A model generated the notes under the pieces. The model did no database searches and was not told where the DNA came from. It worked only from the letters and a program-made list of their open reading frames with translations. A stretch of DNA of 10,356 nt, taken from contig NWUY0300007117.1 in the NCBI GenBank assembly GCA_004151065.3, positions 1 to 10,356 on the forward strand. Direction: 5' to 3'. This DNA comes from Larix sibirica (taxonomy: Eukaryota > Streptophyta > Pinopsida > Pinales > Pinaceae). Position 1 is the stretch's first letter, and every line of letters starts with the position of its first letter. The position numbers and the translations under genes were made by a program. This document shows positions 1 to 7,985 of this stretch, in pieces.

Positions 1-16
1 GGAAAAAAATACACCT

Positions 17-747
17 CAAGAAATTTGATCCCTCTCGGTGCTTGATAGATACGAGTTTAAGATGGATCTATGCTGGTAGATATAAGTCATGGATAGGGAA
101 TAGAGGATCTTATGATCATTGTCCTATATTGCTCCAAATAGAAGGTGAGAAATAGAAAACCCCCGCCCCTTTAAAATTTCATCATGCATGGTTGTGTGAA
201 GAGGATTTTAGACATTTAGTTATCGATAATTGGAAGCATTACGAAGCATCATTAAGGAATTCTGCCATGCATCAGTTTGTAAGCAAACTAAAGATGATTA
301 ATATGTTAGTTGTTGAGTGGAAAAGGGTGAAGAATCAAAAGGATCAATTGGAATTAAACAAAGCTGAAGAAAGTATTTTCAACATATTCAACTCCAATAC
401 AACTAATTTCTTCTTTGAGGTGTAGCTTAGCTGCTTAAAATCCATTGAAGATGGAAAAAAAAGAGGCTATTAGAGAATGAATAGGTTCAATGGAGACTTA
501 AGAGTAGAGCCACCTTGTTGGTTAAAGGGGACATTAACATTAATTCTTCCTTAGTTATGTTAATCATATAAAATGTGTAAACACAATCTAAGATATTGAC
601 TTAGAGTATGGATCCAATTCAACTTCTTTCAAGGACATATCAGGAGTAGGCATGAATATTTTTCATAACATTTTTTAAGGATCTTAGTAATACTAATATT
701 GGTGATTTAATGAAAGAGATCAATTTTTTTCCCATGTTTTTTATCAT
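17..747 (+). pseudogene. Outer LINE ORF2: endonuclease C-terminus and linker to RT (broken)
   Basis: The first readable frame gives the end of an APE-type endonuclease, the enzyme that nicks target DNA to prime reverse transcription. The family's S-D-H motif is seen as SYDHCPIL, with His at 117-119 and the expected SDH altered to YDH. A TAG at 153-155 replaces an expected Trp, followed by PLKFHHAWL. A helical, charged stretch runs to a stop at about 423. The linker then continues in other frames: WRLKSRA at about 490-515, a VKGDIN segment at 521-540, and SFKDISGVGMNIFHNIF at about 624-675. These resemble the family pattern 'ENEQWRLKSRA.WL..GD.NT'. Several stops and indels make it non-functional. 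Confidence 0.85.
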
Positions 748-1760
748 ATGAAGAATGAATCCATGGGGACTAAAGTGAGAAAGGAAGAACTAAGCGTCGT
801 TCTTCTTTCTTTGAAGAAAACAAAAAGTATAGGCCCTGATGGTTGGACAGTGGAGTTCTACCTAGGCTTCTATGACCTGGTACGAGAGGAAATGTTAAGA
901 GTTGTTAAGGAATCTAGGGTCTCAAGGAAGTACTTGGTACCTTGAACTCAAATTTTATTGCACTCATTCCAAAAAGTAACAATCTGATCTTTATTCCATT
1001 ACAGAATCTAATTTACAACACTATTGCAAAAGTGATCGCTAGTAGATTGAAAGGAATGTTGTCTTCCTTCATCTCTAAGGAACAATTTCGTTTTCTCTTC
1101 AATAGACATGTCCATGATGTCATGGTAGAGCCCAATAAGGATTGCATTGTATTGAATCTAACAAGATGTCTGTAGTGGTGCTTAAGATTGACTTGGCAAA
1201 GGCCTTTGATAAGGTCAATTAGGTGTACATCAGGCTAGTTCTTATGTAGATGGGGTGAATTTACAAATAGTTAAATACATAATGTGTTGTGTGCCTTCAA
1301 CTTATTTTGTTGTCCTAATTAATGGCACTCTTCAAGGTTTCTAACCTCTTTAAGGGGTCTCAGGCATGGTTTTCCTTTACCATTTTTTCGTTCTTTTGGT
1401 TGCAGAAGGTTTAAGTAGGTTGATTGTTGAAGAGAGGGATCAATTAGAAGTAAAGTATTAAAGTTGTAGTCTCGATAAACATTACTCACTTGCTTTTGTC
1501 GATGATATTTTAATATTTGGTTAAGGCACATTAAGAGAAATGAGGCACTATAAGAACCTCTTAGATATTTATCGTGGTGCAACTAGAATGGAAGTGAACA
1601 TGAATAAACCTTGTTTGTTTTTCAATGGGTAGGAAGAAGATCTAGAAGGATAGACTCATCAAATATTTTCTCAGAATTATGCTCCTTTGGGACAAGGTCT
1701 TAAAATACTTAGGTTCTAATTTAAAACCAAATGATTACAAATTTATAGTTTGCCTATGGT
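748..1760 (+). pseudogene. Outer LINE ORF2: reverse transcriptase domain (broken)
   Basis: This is the RT domain of a non-LTR retrotransposon, which copies element RNA at the nicked target. Motifs in order: GPDGWTVEFYLGFYDL (about 830-880), FIALIPKSNN (about 951-980), IAKVIASRLKGML (about 1020-1065), motif A KIDLAKAFDKVN (Asp at 1190-1192), GLRHGFPLPFF (usual LRQG, Gln changed to His), motif C FVDD (1495-1506, both Asp intact), GTLREMRHYKNLLDIY and KYLGSNLKP (about 1703-1730). It is spread over all three frames. In-frame stops replace an expected Trp at 1220-1222 and an expected Gln at 1522-1524; TAGs also lie at 1630-1632 and 1651-1653. The catalytic Asp residues remain, but the gene is clearly dead. 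Confidence 0.93.
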
Positions 1761-1794
1761 TATACAAAATGATTGAAATTTGAAGTTAGAGTGT

Positions 1795-2586
1795 CATGTT
1801 AGCGACATAGGTGGTTCTCTCGAGGAGGTAGATTGTTGTTGGTTAAATCAATTTTGGAGAGTATCCATGTTTATTGTCTATCCGTAACACAAGTTACAAA
1901 AGGAATACTTGACAAGATAAAGAAAAAGTGTCTTAGCTTTCTCTGGTCACATAAGAAGGAAATAGAGGGAAATCTCCTACTAAAGTGGACTATAATAGCC
2001 AAGACAAAGGAGTCAAGAGGTTGGGATTTAAAAAACATCTATCTTTTTGGTCAAGCCATGGATACTAAAATACTATGGAGATTTTTATTTCGTAAAGCGT
2101 TATGGGTTAAAGTGCTAAAGTCTAAATATCTAAGAGATTGGTTTGTGGAGGGGTGGATCGGAAAATAAAGGAAAGCATTGGAGGGAGCTTCTAATGTTTG
2201 GAAAGGAATAGTCAAGGCATGTCTAAACATCAATAAATGGATATCCTAGAAGGTGGTTAGAGGTGACAAATTAAGGCTATGGGAAGACCCCTATAAAGGG
2301 TGTAATGGGAACAATAAAATTTCCCCTTTTTTGGTTTAGGCTCTCCATGCTCAATAAAAGACAAGATTTGCAGATGTGGCTACTCAAAAGTTGCCACGAA
2401 GTTGGGTGTAGGGTTGGCAGTGAGAAGAGGACTTGAATCTACTGGAAGTCATGGAATAAGAATGGACTCATTCCATCTATATTTTAAACATAATTCCATA
2501 CCACTTTAGAACCATGATGATGAGCTAGGTTGGTAAAAAAATAAAGCATTCGGATTGCTAACAACAAAACGTGGGTATAAAGCATT
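1795..2586 (+). pseudogene. Outer LINE ORF2: post-RT (thumb/connection) region (broken)
   Basis: The longest open stretch of the outer element lies here. From about 1803 it reads RHRWFSRGGRLLLVKSILES and continues through KGILDKIKKKCLSFLWSH, KWTIIAKTKESRGWDLKN and SKYLRDW to a TAA at 2166-2168. Beyond that stop the same frame continues with NVWKGIVKACLNINKW, a TAG at 2247-2249 where Trp is expected, then KLRLWEDPY. This segment follows RT in plant LINE ORF2 and lies before the zinc finger. From about 2340 to 2586 the frame is lost and only scattered similarity remains; I see no other feature there. Confidence 0.85.
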
Positions 2587-3069
2587 TATTAAAAAGGACA
2601 ACAAAAAGGGGAAGGTATGGTGGTGGAGTTTGATTTGGAATCTAGAAAGGCCCTTATAGACCATAACCATTCTTTGGTTAGTCCTTTTGATCAAGATCTT
2701 GACCTATGACAATGACAATAAAAGGTATTGGATTGGGCCAAGTAGATGTGTTCTTTGCAAGGGAGATACTGAAACTATTAATCGTCTTTTTGTAACTTGT
2801 TCTTTCTATATTTCAATTTGCAAAGAATCAATGTTATTAGTAAATGGTACATTATTCTGGGATAAAGATACACTTTTGGACTATTTTGAACATTGTATCA
2901 AAGATCCCACATCCTCAAACCATGGATCCTTGCCATGTTTGTGTGTTGTATTGCCTCTGGCTAGCGAGAAACAAAATGATTTTTGAAGGAAAAGACCTCA
3001 CAATTGGGTGGGTTTCTCTGGGTAATATAGGACTAGAAAAAACCCACAAGGATTTTGAAGGAAACTAAA
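2587..3069 (+). pseudogene. Outer LINE ORF2: zf-RVT zinc-binding domain and spacer (broken)
   Basis: The zf-RVT module sits between RT and RNase H in plant LINE ORF2 and probably binds zinc. The order seen is VWWWSLIWNLERPL, then ILTYDN, then WIGPSRCVLCKGDTETINRL and FVTCSF. The ligands visible are Cys 2747-2749, Cys 2756-2758 and Cys 2798-2800. The position usually held by His (HLF) is CGT, Arg, at 2783-2785. A frame change follows, then LWLARNKMIFEGK (about 2957-2995), the common spacer before RNase H. Confidence 0.85.
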
Positions 3070-3171
3070 ATAGATTTTGATTATCGTTATTTTTTTTATG
3101 GAACTAGTCAAGGTAGTCCAGGAAAGTGTGGTGTTGGGGTCATCCTTCATATAAAAAAGCATCGTAACTTT
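3070..3171 (+). pseudogene. Outer LINE ORF2: RNase H, N-terminal half (cut by inner LINE)
   Basis: The frame reads IDFDYRYFFYGTSQGSPGKC then GVGVILHIKKHRNF. This is the first strand of a plant RNase H domain (usual FFDGASQGSPGKCGVG), which degrades the RNA of the RNA-DNA hybrid. The first catalytic Asp is replaced by Tyr (TAT, 3097-3099). The frame runs without a stop to the last base of the target-site duplication at 3171. The rest of the domain begins at 9490 in the same frame. Confidence 0.92.
3162..3171 (+). repeat. Target-site duplication, left copy
   Basis: The 10 bases TCGTAACTTT here are identical to 9480-9489. They flank the inner LINE exactly, next to its poly-T (its poly(A) tail read on +). 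The terminal T's merge with the poly-T, so the boundary has a small ambiguity. Confidence 0.9.
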
Positions 3172-3177
3172 TTTTTT
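3169..3177 (-). other. Short poly(A) tail of inner LINE (poly-T on +)
   Basis: Nine T's on + next to the left target-site duplication are the 3' poly(A) tail of the - strand LINE. Up to three of them belong to the duplication, leaving at least six added bases. The tail is short for a LINE, which may reflect shrinkage with age. Confidence 0.85.
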
Positions 3178-3739
3178 AATAAAGACGAATAATTTTGTAT
3201 TGATTAAAAGGTTGAGCTAACTCAACAAAGGAAAATTTTCACAAAAAGGAAAAATCGTAATTCTTACAAATCAGTCTGCATTGCTTTCTTCTTGTGGTAG
3301 ACTTTTTGTTCAAGATTAGACGAAATTGACTGCTATAACACTCGAAAGAAAGAGAAACTTAACAGAGTGCACTAATAGAACACTATCATCAGTCTTTTAA
3401 GCAAAATGTTTGATGCAATGGATGGTCTCCTATGAATTCAAAGATTATGAAATCCATATACTGCATGACAACCCTTCAAATTGATATCTGAAGGCAGTAT
3501 TAGAAAAGAATAATGGTCCAGTACTATAGGATAACTCTCCATTATTCGAGCTTGAAACAACGTCCATATTACGAATGCAAATACTTTGCTCCGTGCAAGC
3601 TAGAGGACCACTTCACATCTATGTTCTGAATAAATTTAAAACGAAGGTTTTTTTTTAATCTATCCATTAAATTCCAAAGAAGTAGAATGGAACAGCCTAG
3701 CTTGCAAACTATCCAGAGAATTCATAGAGGATAGATAAT
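3178..3739 (-). other. Inner LINE 3' UTR
   Basis: About 560 bases lie between the end of the RNase H frame (stop 3740-3742) and the poly(A) tail. I see no coding similarity on either strand. The region holds a stem-loop near its end (3211-3226) and an internal run of nine T's at 3648-3656 (A's in the element's sense). Its role as 3' UTR is inferred from position. Confidence 0.8.
3211..3226 (-). promoter_or_regulatory. Stem-loop near the 3' end of inner LINE
   Basis: The sequence GTTGAG-CTAA-CTCAAC is a perfect 6-bp inverted repeat with a 4-base loop, about 34 bases before the poly(A). In some LINEs a 3'-terminal stem-loop is the signal recognised by the element's own RT. That role here is inference; the inverted repeat is seen directly. 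Confidence 0.5.
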
Positions 3740-4185
3740 TTAAGTCTCCCCATTCGAAAAAATTAGTTTTCCATAATCCAACAAAACTCCTTTATTGGCA
3801 TGGATATCGGCCTCGTGATTTAATTCACGCATAACATGGATAAAGGATAAAGAGGAAAACCAGGTACTTAATCGATAAAATCTACTAATTAAGTCTTGAG
3901 AAGGTTCTATTTCCCCTTGTTGTAATGACCAAAGTTTGGAAATCGTGATGAGAGAGTCCCCAATCACATAAACATTACAAATACCTTTTTCTCTTGAGGA
4001 AAAGAAGCCCCTGCCATAGAGATAATTGATCTGCTTGGTTGTTTGTGGCTAGGCCAATACCCCAGGCATAATTTTCACTAGTTTTATCAAGGAGGAGAAT
4101 CATCCCGCCTGCCCCAACTTTCCCAAGATTTCCTTTAGAAGCACCGTTGAAGAGCAGCATTGGTACATGTTGATGTTCAAGCCAT
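3740..4185 (-). pseudogene. Inner LINE ORF2: RNase H domain (mutated)
   Basis: The domain reads LLFNGASKGNLGKVGAGGMI, then NYAWGIGLATNNQADQLSLW. After a 1-base frame change near 3970 it continues with VIGDSLITISKLW and FIHVMRELNHEADIHANKGV. The first catalytic Asp (usual F-D-G) is Asn, AAC at 4148-4146. The catalytic Glu (usual NNQAE) is Asp at 4031-4029. The later Asp of IGDS (3958-3956) and the Asp of EAD are kept. With two acidic residues changed and a frameshift, it should be inactive. Confidence 0.94.
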
Positions 4186-4405
4186 AAGGAGAAATATTTA
4201 AGAGACATTTGAAATTTCCAGGACCAGTCTTGAATCGGTTTGCGAACTATGGAAGAGTTGGAGGCAGGTACTTTTAAAGAAGTATAACGCTGCGTGGGAT
4301 CACTTAATTCATCCACTTTGTGAGGGGGAAAGTCCCAAGCTGAAAGGGATTTCGAAAGAATACTTTGTGCTTGAGAAGCAACCAATGAGGGGGAGAGAAA
4401 ATCAG

Positions 4406-4545
4406 AGTTGAACATGGATTTATTACGATCCAGCCAAATTTTCCAACAGAGATATTTTGGGATAGCTAAGCCGAAGCGCTTTAATAGGACTTTGGACTGA
4501 AGGGGACTCAGGAGAATACAATTCCAATAGTTGAACATGGATTTA
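4406..4545 (-). repeat. 17-bp direct repeat inside inner ORF2
   Basis: The 17 bases AGTTGAACATGGATTTA occur at 4406-4422 and again at 4529-4545, 123 bases apart. In the ORF2 frame both copies encode K-S-M-F-N. They lie in the spacer between zf-RVT and RNase H. This may be a small duplication or gene-conversion patch, or chance. Confidence 0.6.
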
Positions 4546-4589
4546 CATGATGAAGGAAGACAAAATATAATGCCAATATCTGCATATGC

Positions 4590-4800
4590 CTGACGCCAAA
4601 CATCTAGAGTGAATTGACATTCTTGAAATAGATGTTTGAAAGATTCTTCGTATTTTTTACAAAGAATACACCATGAAGGGCCTTGAATGCCTTTCTTTTT
4701 TAAATTGTCTCCCGCTAGAATTTTCACATGGACCATCATCCAACAAAATGCATTTACTTTTGGAAAACCATCTGGGTGCCAAATTATATTCCACAAAGAA
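4590..4800 (-). pseudogene. Inner LINE ORF2: zf-RVT zinc-binding domain
   Basis: The segment reads LWNIIWHPDGFPKVNAFCWM, then GIQGPSWCILCKKYEESFKH and LFQECQF..DVW. The zinc ligands are all visible: Cys 4670-4668, Cys two residues further on, His at 4634-4632 and Cys 4619-4617. This is the module between RT and RNase H in plant LINEs. It lies within the longest open stretch of the inner element (4865-3975, 296 codons) and is the best preserved domain in the window. Confidence 0.93.
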
Positions 4801-4835
4801 GAAGAAGGGGGGTTAGAAGATGATTCAAGAAGATT

Positions 4836-4880
4836 TTGATATCGCATTTTTACTTGATATCGCAATTTTACTTGATATCC
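4836..4880 (-). repeat. 18-bp tandem duplication in ORF2
   Basis: TTGATATCGCATTTTTAC (4836-4853) is followed at once by the same 18 bases with one change (4854-4871), then a 9-base partial copy (4872-4880). In the ORF2 frame each unit is six codons, giving the repeated series RYQVK(L/M). It keeps frame and lies just before zf-RVT. Confidence 0.85.
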
Positions 4881-4882
4881 AC

Positions 4883-5640
4883 TAGAAATTCCAATTCCAT
4901 TCTCGAGAGGCCTTTGAGTGCAAATTGCTTGGGGCGGAGCCTTTGATAGCAGAGAAAAGTTTTTTTTTGTTGTTCCTGAAGCTCTGCGGGAATCCCATCC
5001 GTTCCAATCTCTTGTGGAAGGATCCCAAAGAGAGATATCTCATCCCAACTTCTCTGTCCAATCCCTTGCAGTTACAAGAAACAACCTTCATCCATTCTTT
5101 TAATTCAAAAACCTGATTAAGAATTTCAACAGATATTTGGACAGAGTAGTTGTCATACCATAAGTCAATGTGTGAACCATTCCTGGATTTCCAATTGAGG
5201 TGGTTTATAATAAGAGGGGCGAGACCTTGCATAGTCTCCATATGCCATAACCTTTTCCAGACCAATATTTTTGCTTTGGACGTAGATGATTGAGTCGGGA
5301 CAAGTATTTACTTTTGATGGCTTGCTACCACTAAGCATCCCCATCGCTTAGAATTCTCCAAACATGTTTGGATCCCAAATCTGGATTGAAGAGAGTAGGG
5401 TCACGAACACAAATGCCTCCATTTCTTTTTGAGGAACGAACCACATTCCAATTGACTAAACAAAACTTTTTTTTGTTGGATTTCCTCCTTCCCAAAGGAA
5501 TTTCTGAAGTAGAATTCCTATCTTCTCTTGAATACCTTTAGGAGCCAACAGTCCAGAACATTGGTAGATAGGCAAAGAGGAAAGAGTTGATTTTAAAAGA
5601 GTAATTCTGCTTGCCATATTTAGCCATCTCGTGCCCCACG
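4883..5640 (-). pseudogene. Inner LINE ORF2: post-RT (thumb/connection) region
   Basis: In ORF2 order it reads MASRITLLKSTLSSLPIYQC, APKGIQEKIGILLQKFLWEG, then LVNWNVVRSSKRNGGICVRD, GSKHVWRILSDGDA, QAIKSKYLSRL and LNWKSRNGSHIDLWYDN. Two TAG stops flank a Trp (5333-5331 and 5327-5325) where three Trp codons in a row would fit. The part from 5265 to 4882 is open for 127 codons. A frame change near 4880 leads into the zf-RVT frame. This segment is equivalent to 1795-2586 of the outer element. Confidence 0.88.
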
Positions 5641-6680
5641 AGGATATATATATTTTTTAATTTACAAAGAAGACTTCCCCACTCCTTCATAGGTACAGGA
5701 CCAGTTGAAATAGGGAGACCTAATTATTTGAAGGATTTCCATATGAGACGAACGAGAATTCCAGGATAGTGGAAATGGCTCGCAGGATACGGTCTGAACA
5801 ATTACAACCTACGATTTGGATTTTGCACTTATTGACTTTGGCACCAGAAATTTCTAAGTAGGTAGCAAGAATTCTTTTGAATTATCTTGCAATGATTTTA
5901 AAGGCTCCCCCAAGTAGAAACGTGTTGTCTGCAAACTGAGAATGATTTATACTTTTAACATTCCTGGCAATTTGCAAACCAACTAAATTTCCCACCACTC
6001 GTTCTTGTTCAATTTTCCTGCTAAAATTGTCAGTCGTGAAGGGATAGAGGATTGGGGAAGTGGGCATCCTTGGCGGAGACCACTAGAGGCTTGGAATAGT
6101 TCCATTGGCCTTCCATTAACCAAAGGTGTTATCCAAGGACTCCCAATGCATGCCTGCACCCATCTGATAAATTCATTAGAAAAACCAAAGTGCTTTAGAA
6201 CTTGAAATAAAATGGAATGATTTACCCAATCAAATGCGTTGGCCATATCCAACTTTACAACCATGCCTTTTTCTCCTTCGCAATTGCTTGAATGTAAAGC
6301 CTCTTGAACTATAATAACATTGTCGAGGATGTTATGATTAGGCATGAACTCCCCTTGGTTTTCAGAGACGAGCTTGGAAAGCAGAGGCTTTAGCCAATTT
6401 GCTAGGATCTTTGTAAGGATCTTGTATGAAGCATTGCATAATGAGAAAGGCCTAAATTGACCGAAGGATTTGGGGTTTGAATCTTTAGGCACTGGTGCGA
6501 GGAAGGTTGAATTAGTACTTCCTCCCAACTTGTTTTGACTTTTGAGTTGTTCAACATTCGGAAAATAGTGTGCTTAATAGTATTCTAGAATATCCTGTAG
6601 AAATGGATGGTAAAACCGTCTGGACCAGGAGCCTTATCGGGGTCTAAACTCCATATTGCTTTGATGACTTCTTAGTAATT
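5641..6680 (-). pseudogene. Inner LINE ORF2: reverse transcriptase domain (mutated)
   Basis: The motifs in order are APGPDGFTIHFYR (split by a frame change), FLAPVPKDSNPKSFGQFRPF, LANWLKPLLSKLVSENQGEF, motif A VVKLDMANAFDWVNH (Asp at 6249-6247), ASSGLRQGCPL, motif C FADN, GGAFKIIAR and LGLPISTGPVPMKEW (about 5735-5690). Motif C should be FADD; its second Asp is Asn, AAC at 5926-5924. A single-base deletion after GCPL (about 6060) shifts the frame into SPILYPF. A TAA lies at 5884-5882. The 181-codon piece 6528-5983 is the main open stretch. The domain is unmistakable but inactive. Confidence 0.95.
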
Positions 6681-7224
6681 TATTTACATAGCTCTGTATT
6701 GTCTTTCTCAATAACCAACTGGGGAACAATGATAAGAAATTCTCTAACTCTCTTTTCATTAAGATTCGTATCTGCTGTAAAAAGAGAGCTAAAATCGTAT
6801 TTAGCTGACCTTTTTATTTCATCAAAGGAGACGATAGGATCTCCATTCTCGGGAATAATTTCTTTAACTTGATTATGGATTTCTCGAGCTCAAGCCTACG
6901 ATCCCCTGCGTGTAACCAGAGGCTGCAAGACTTGAGCTGCCAGTGCTATTCCTCATTTCTCACAACGAAATGCATCTCGATATTAAGCTACTTCTCTTTC
7001 TGAAGAAGTTGAGAAGTAAATTTTGTTGTGTCAATACATTCTTACAGGACAATTATCTGGTTGGTTATTTCTTCTTTCCTTATTGCAATATTTTTAAAAG
7101 ACTTCTTGACCCAATCTTCAAGGGTCAGTTTGACCAATTTCAGTTTCGATTCCCATACAAAGGAAGTGGAGCCAAAAATATAAGTTTTCCAAGCTAAGGT
7201 TATGATTTTATAGGATTCATTGTC
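6681..7224 (-). pseudogene. Inner LINE ORF2: linker between endonuclease and RT
   Basis: One frame runs from the endonuclease to about 6900 and reads LAWKTYIFGSTSFVWESKLK, TLEDWVKKSFKNIAIRKEEI, LNIEMHFVVRNEE, HWQLKS and LWLHAGDRR. It contains stops at 7044-7042, 6990-6988 and 6948-6946, each where Gln would fit. HWQLKS..LWLHAGDR matches the conserved linker pattern also seen in the outer element at about 490-540. Another frame then gives KEIIPENGDPIVSFDEIKRS and YDFSSLFTADTNLNEKRV. Confidence 0.85.
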
Positions 7225-7985
7225 TTACAACCACAAAGGATTGAAACGGAAAGGGAGACGACCATAATTTTCCATTTTTGAGAAGGTAATTGAGATAGGC
7301 CTATGGTCTGATTCATTGTATGGCAGAATTGCAGAGGAGATAGTGTTATTTTTAAGCATTAGATCGATGCTTACAAAGAATCTATCAAGGTGGGATGCTA
7401 TATGATGAATCCCTAACCGCTTGTTGGCCCATGTGTAGCATCCTTTTGTTGTATTGATGTCAAAGAGATCCCAACTTAAGATAAAGACCTCCTTTTTTTC
7501 CTGGAAAGGTTCTCTGACTGAATTTCCGCCTCATTTTTCAGAATTGTAAAGAGTAGCGTTGAAGTCTCCCCCAATGACACATCGATTAGCATATCCGTGA
7601 TTCTTAAGCCAGGACAAGGACTGCCAGAAAAAACATTTTTTCTCCATTTACCACCGGATCATAAATATTTATGACCGTTATTGAAGATCCATCCTCCTTT
7701 TGCCTAAAGATAGTAACAATATATGATTGTCTTTCTTCAGAAGCAATAAGATCGAGACAGGATGGATTCGAAATTGAACAGATCCCTCCTGACACTTCCC
7801 TTGAACCGGTAGCTAAGGATTTGCTATTTGTCCAAAGTTTTAGGCTGAGATTTATCATTTACTGCATCTCCAATTTTGTTTCTTGGATACAAAGGATGGA
7901 AGGTTTTTCAGAGATAGAAAGGTTTTTCATTGCTAATAATTTTTAGAGCTTCCCAATCCCCTGCAGTCCAAGAAACAACCTTCAT
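7225..7985 (-). pseudogene. Inner LINE ORF2: APE-type endonuclease domain (broken)
   Basis: This is the target-nicking endonuclease. It starts MKVVSW, and then a 1-base deletion at 7966-7967 removes the conserved Asn codon (usual SWNCRGLG; CRGLGSSK follows in the next frame). Another frame change follows in an A-run at 7941-7945. Catalytic motifs seen are IQETK (Glu codon about 7882-7880), IGGDFNATLY (about 7575-7545) and NESDHRPI (about 7317-7294; Asp 7308-7306). Stops occur at 7533-7531 (TGA, in the context EK-stop-GGN where Arg is usual) and 7227-7225 (TAA). The domain is complete in length. Confidence 0.93.

Larger units (their letters stand above)
1..3171 (+). mobile_element. Outer plant L1-type LINE, 5' portion (interrupted, degenerate)
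   Basis: This is the left part of a + strand non-LTR retrotransposon whose ORF2 can be followed in several frames: endonuclease C-terminus, linker, RT, post-RT region, zf-RVT and the start of RNase H. The domain order matches plant LINE ORF2 proteins. The window opens inside the endonuclease, so ORF1, the 5' UTR and most of the endonuclease lie upstream. The element stops in the middle of RNase H at 3171, where the inner - strand LINE begins, and resumes in frame at 9480. Stops and frameshifts are frequent, so no long ORF survives. It must be older than the insertion it carries. Confidence 0.93.
3740..7985 (-). pseudogene. Inner LINE ORF2 polyprotein (endonuclease-RT-zf-RVT-RNase H), broken
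   Basis: This is the whole span of ORF2, about 1,415 codons and so close to full length for plant LINEs. I chose the start ATG at 7985-7983 because it opens with MKVVSW, the family start (MK..SWNCRGLG), and overlaps the end of ORF1. The coding sequence can be followed to a TAA at 3742-3740. Frame changes occur near 7966, 7941-7945, 7640, somewhere in 6500-6900 (not placed), near 6060, at about 5735, near 4880 and near 3970. Multiple stops are also present. The individual domains are listed separately. Confidence 0.95.

Noticed and set aside
1319-1582. - strand open frame of 87 codons
   Set aside because: It is antisense to the outer LINE RT, including motif C FVDD; no independent support.
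3178-3184. AATAAAG as a polyadenylation signal
   Set aside because: It is on the + strand, while the adjacent element is transcribed from the - strand.
3648-3656. Run of nine T's as an alternative poly(A) end of the inner LINE
   Set aside because: No target-site duplication lies next to it, and the sequence to 3177 is not outer-LINE coding. The 3162/9480 duplication fixes the end at 3171.
4918-5116. Two overlapping + strand open frames
   Set aside because: Both are antisense to the ORF2 post-RT region, where the - strand reading is recognisable.
6005-6205. + strand open frame of 66 codons
   Set aside because: It is the complement of RT motifs (GLRQGCP and neighbours) on the - strand.
7671-7946. 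Open + strand frame of about 91 codons
   Set aside because: It lies wholly antisense to the inner LINE endonuclease, which has clear motifs on the - strand. The + frame shows no family similarity.
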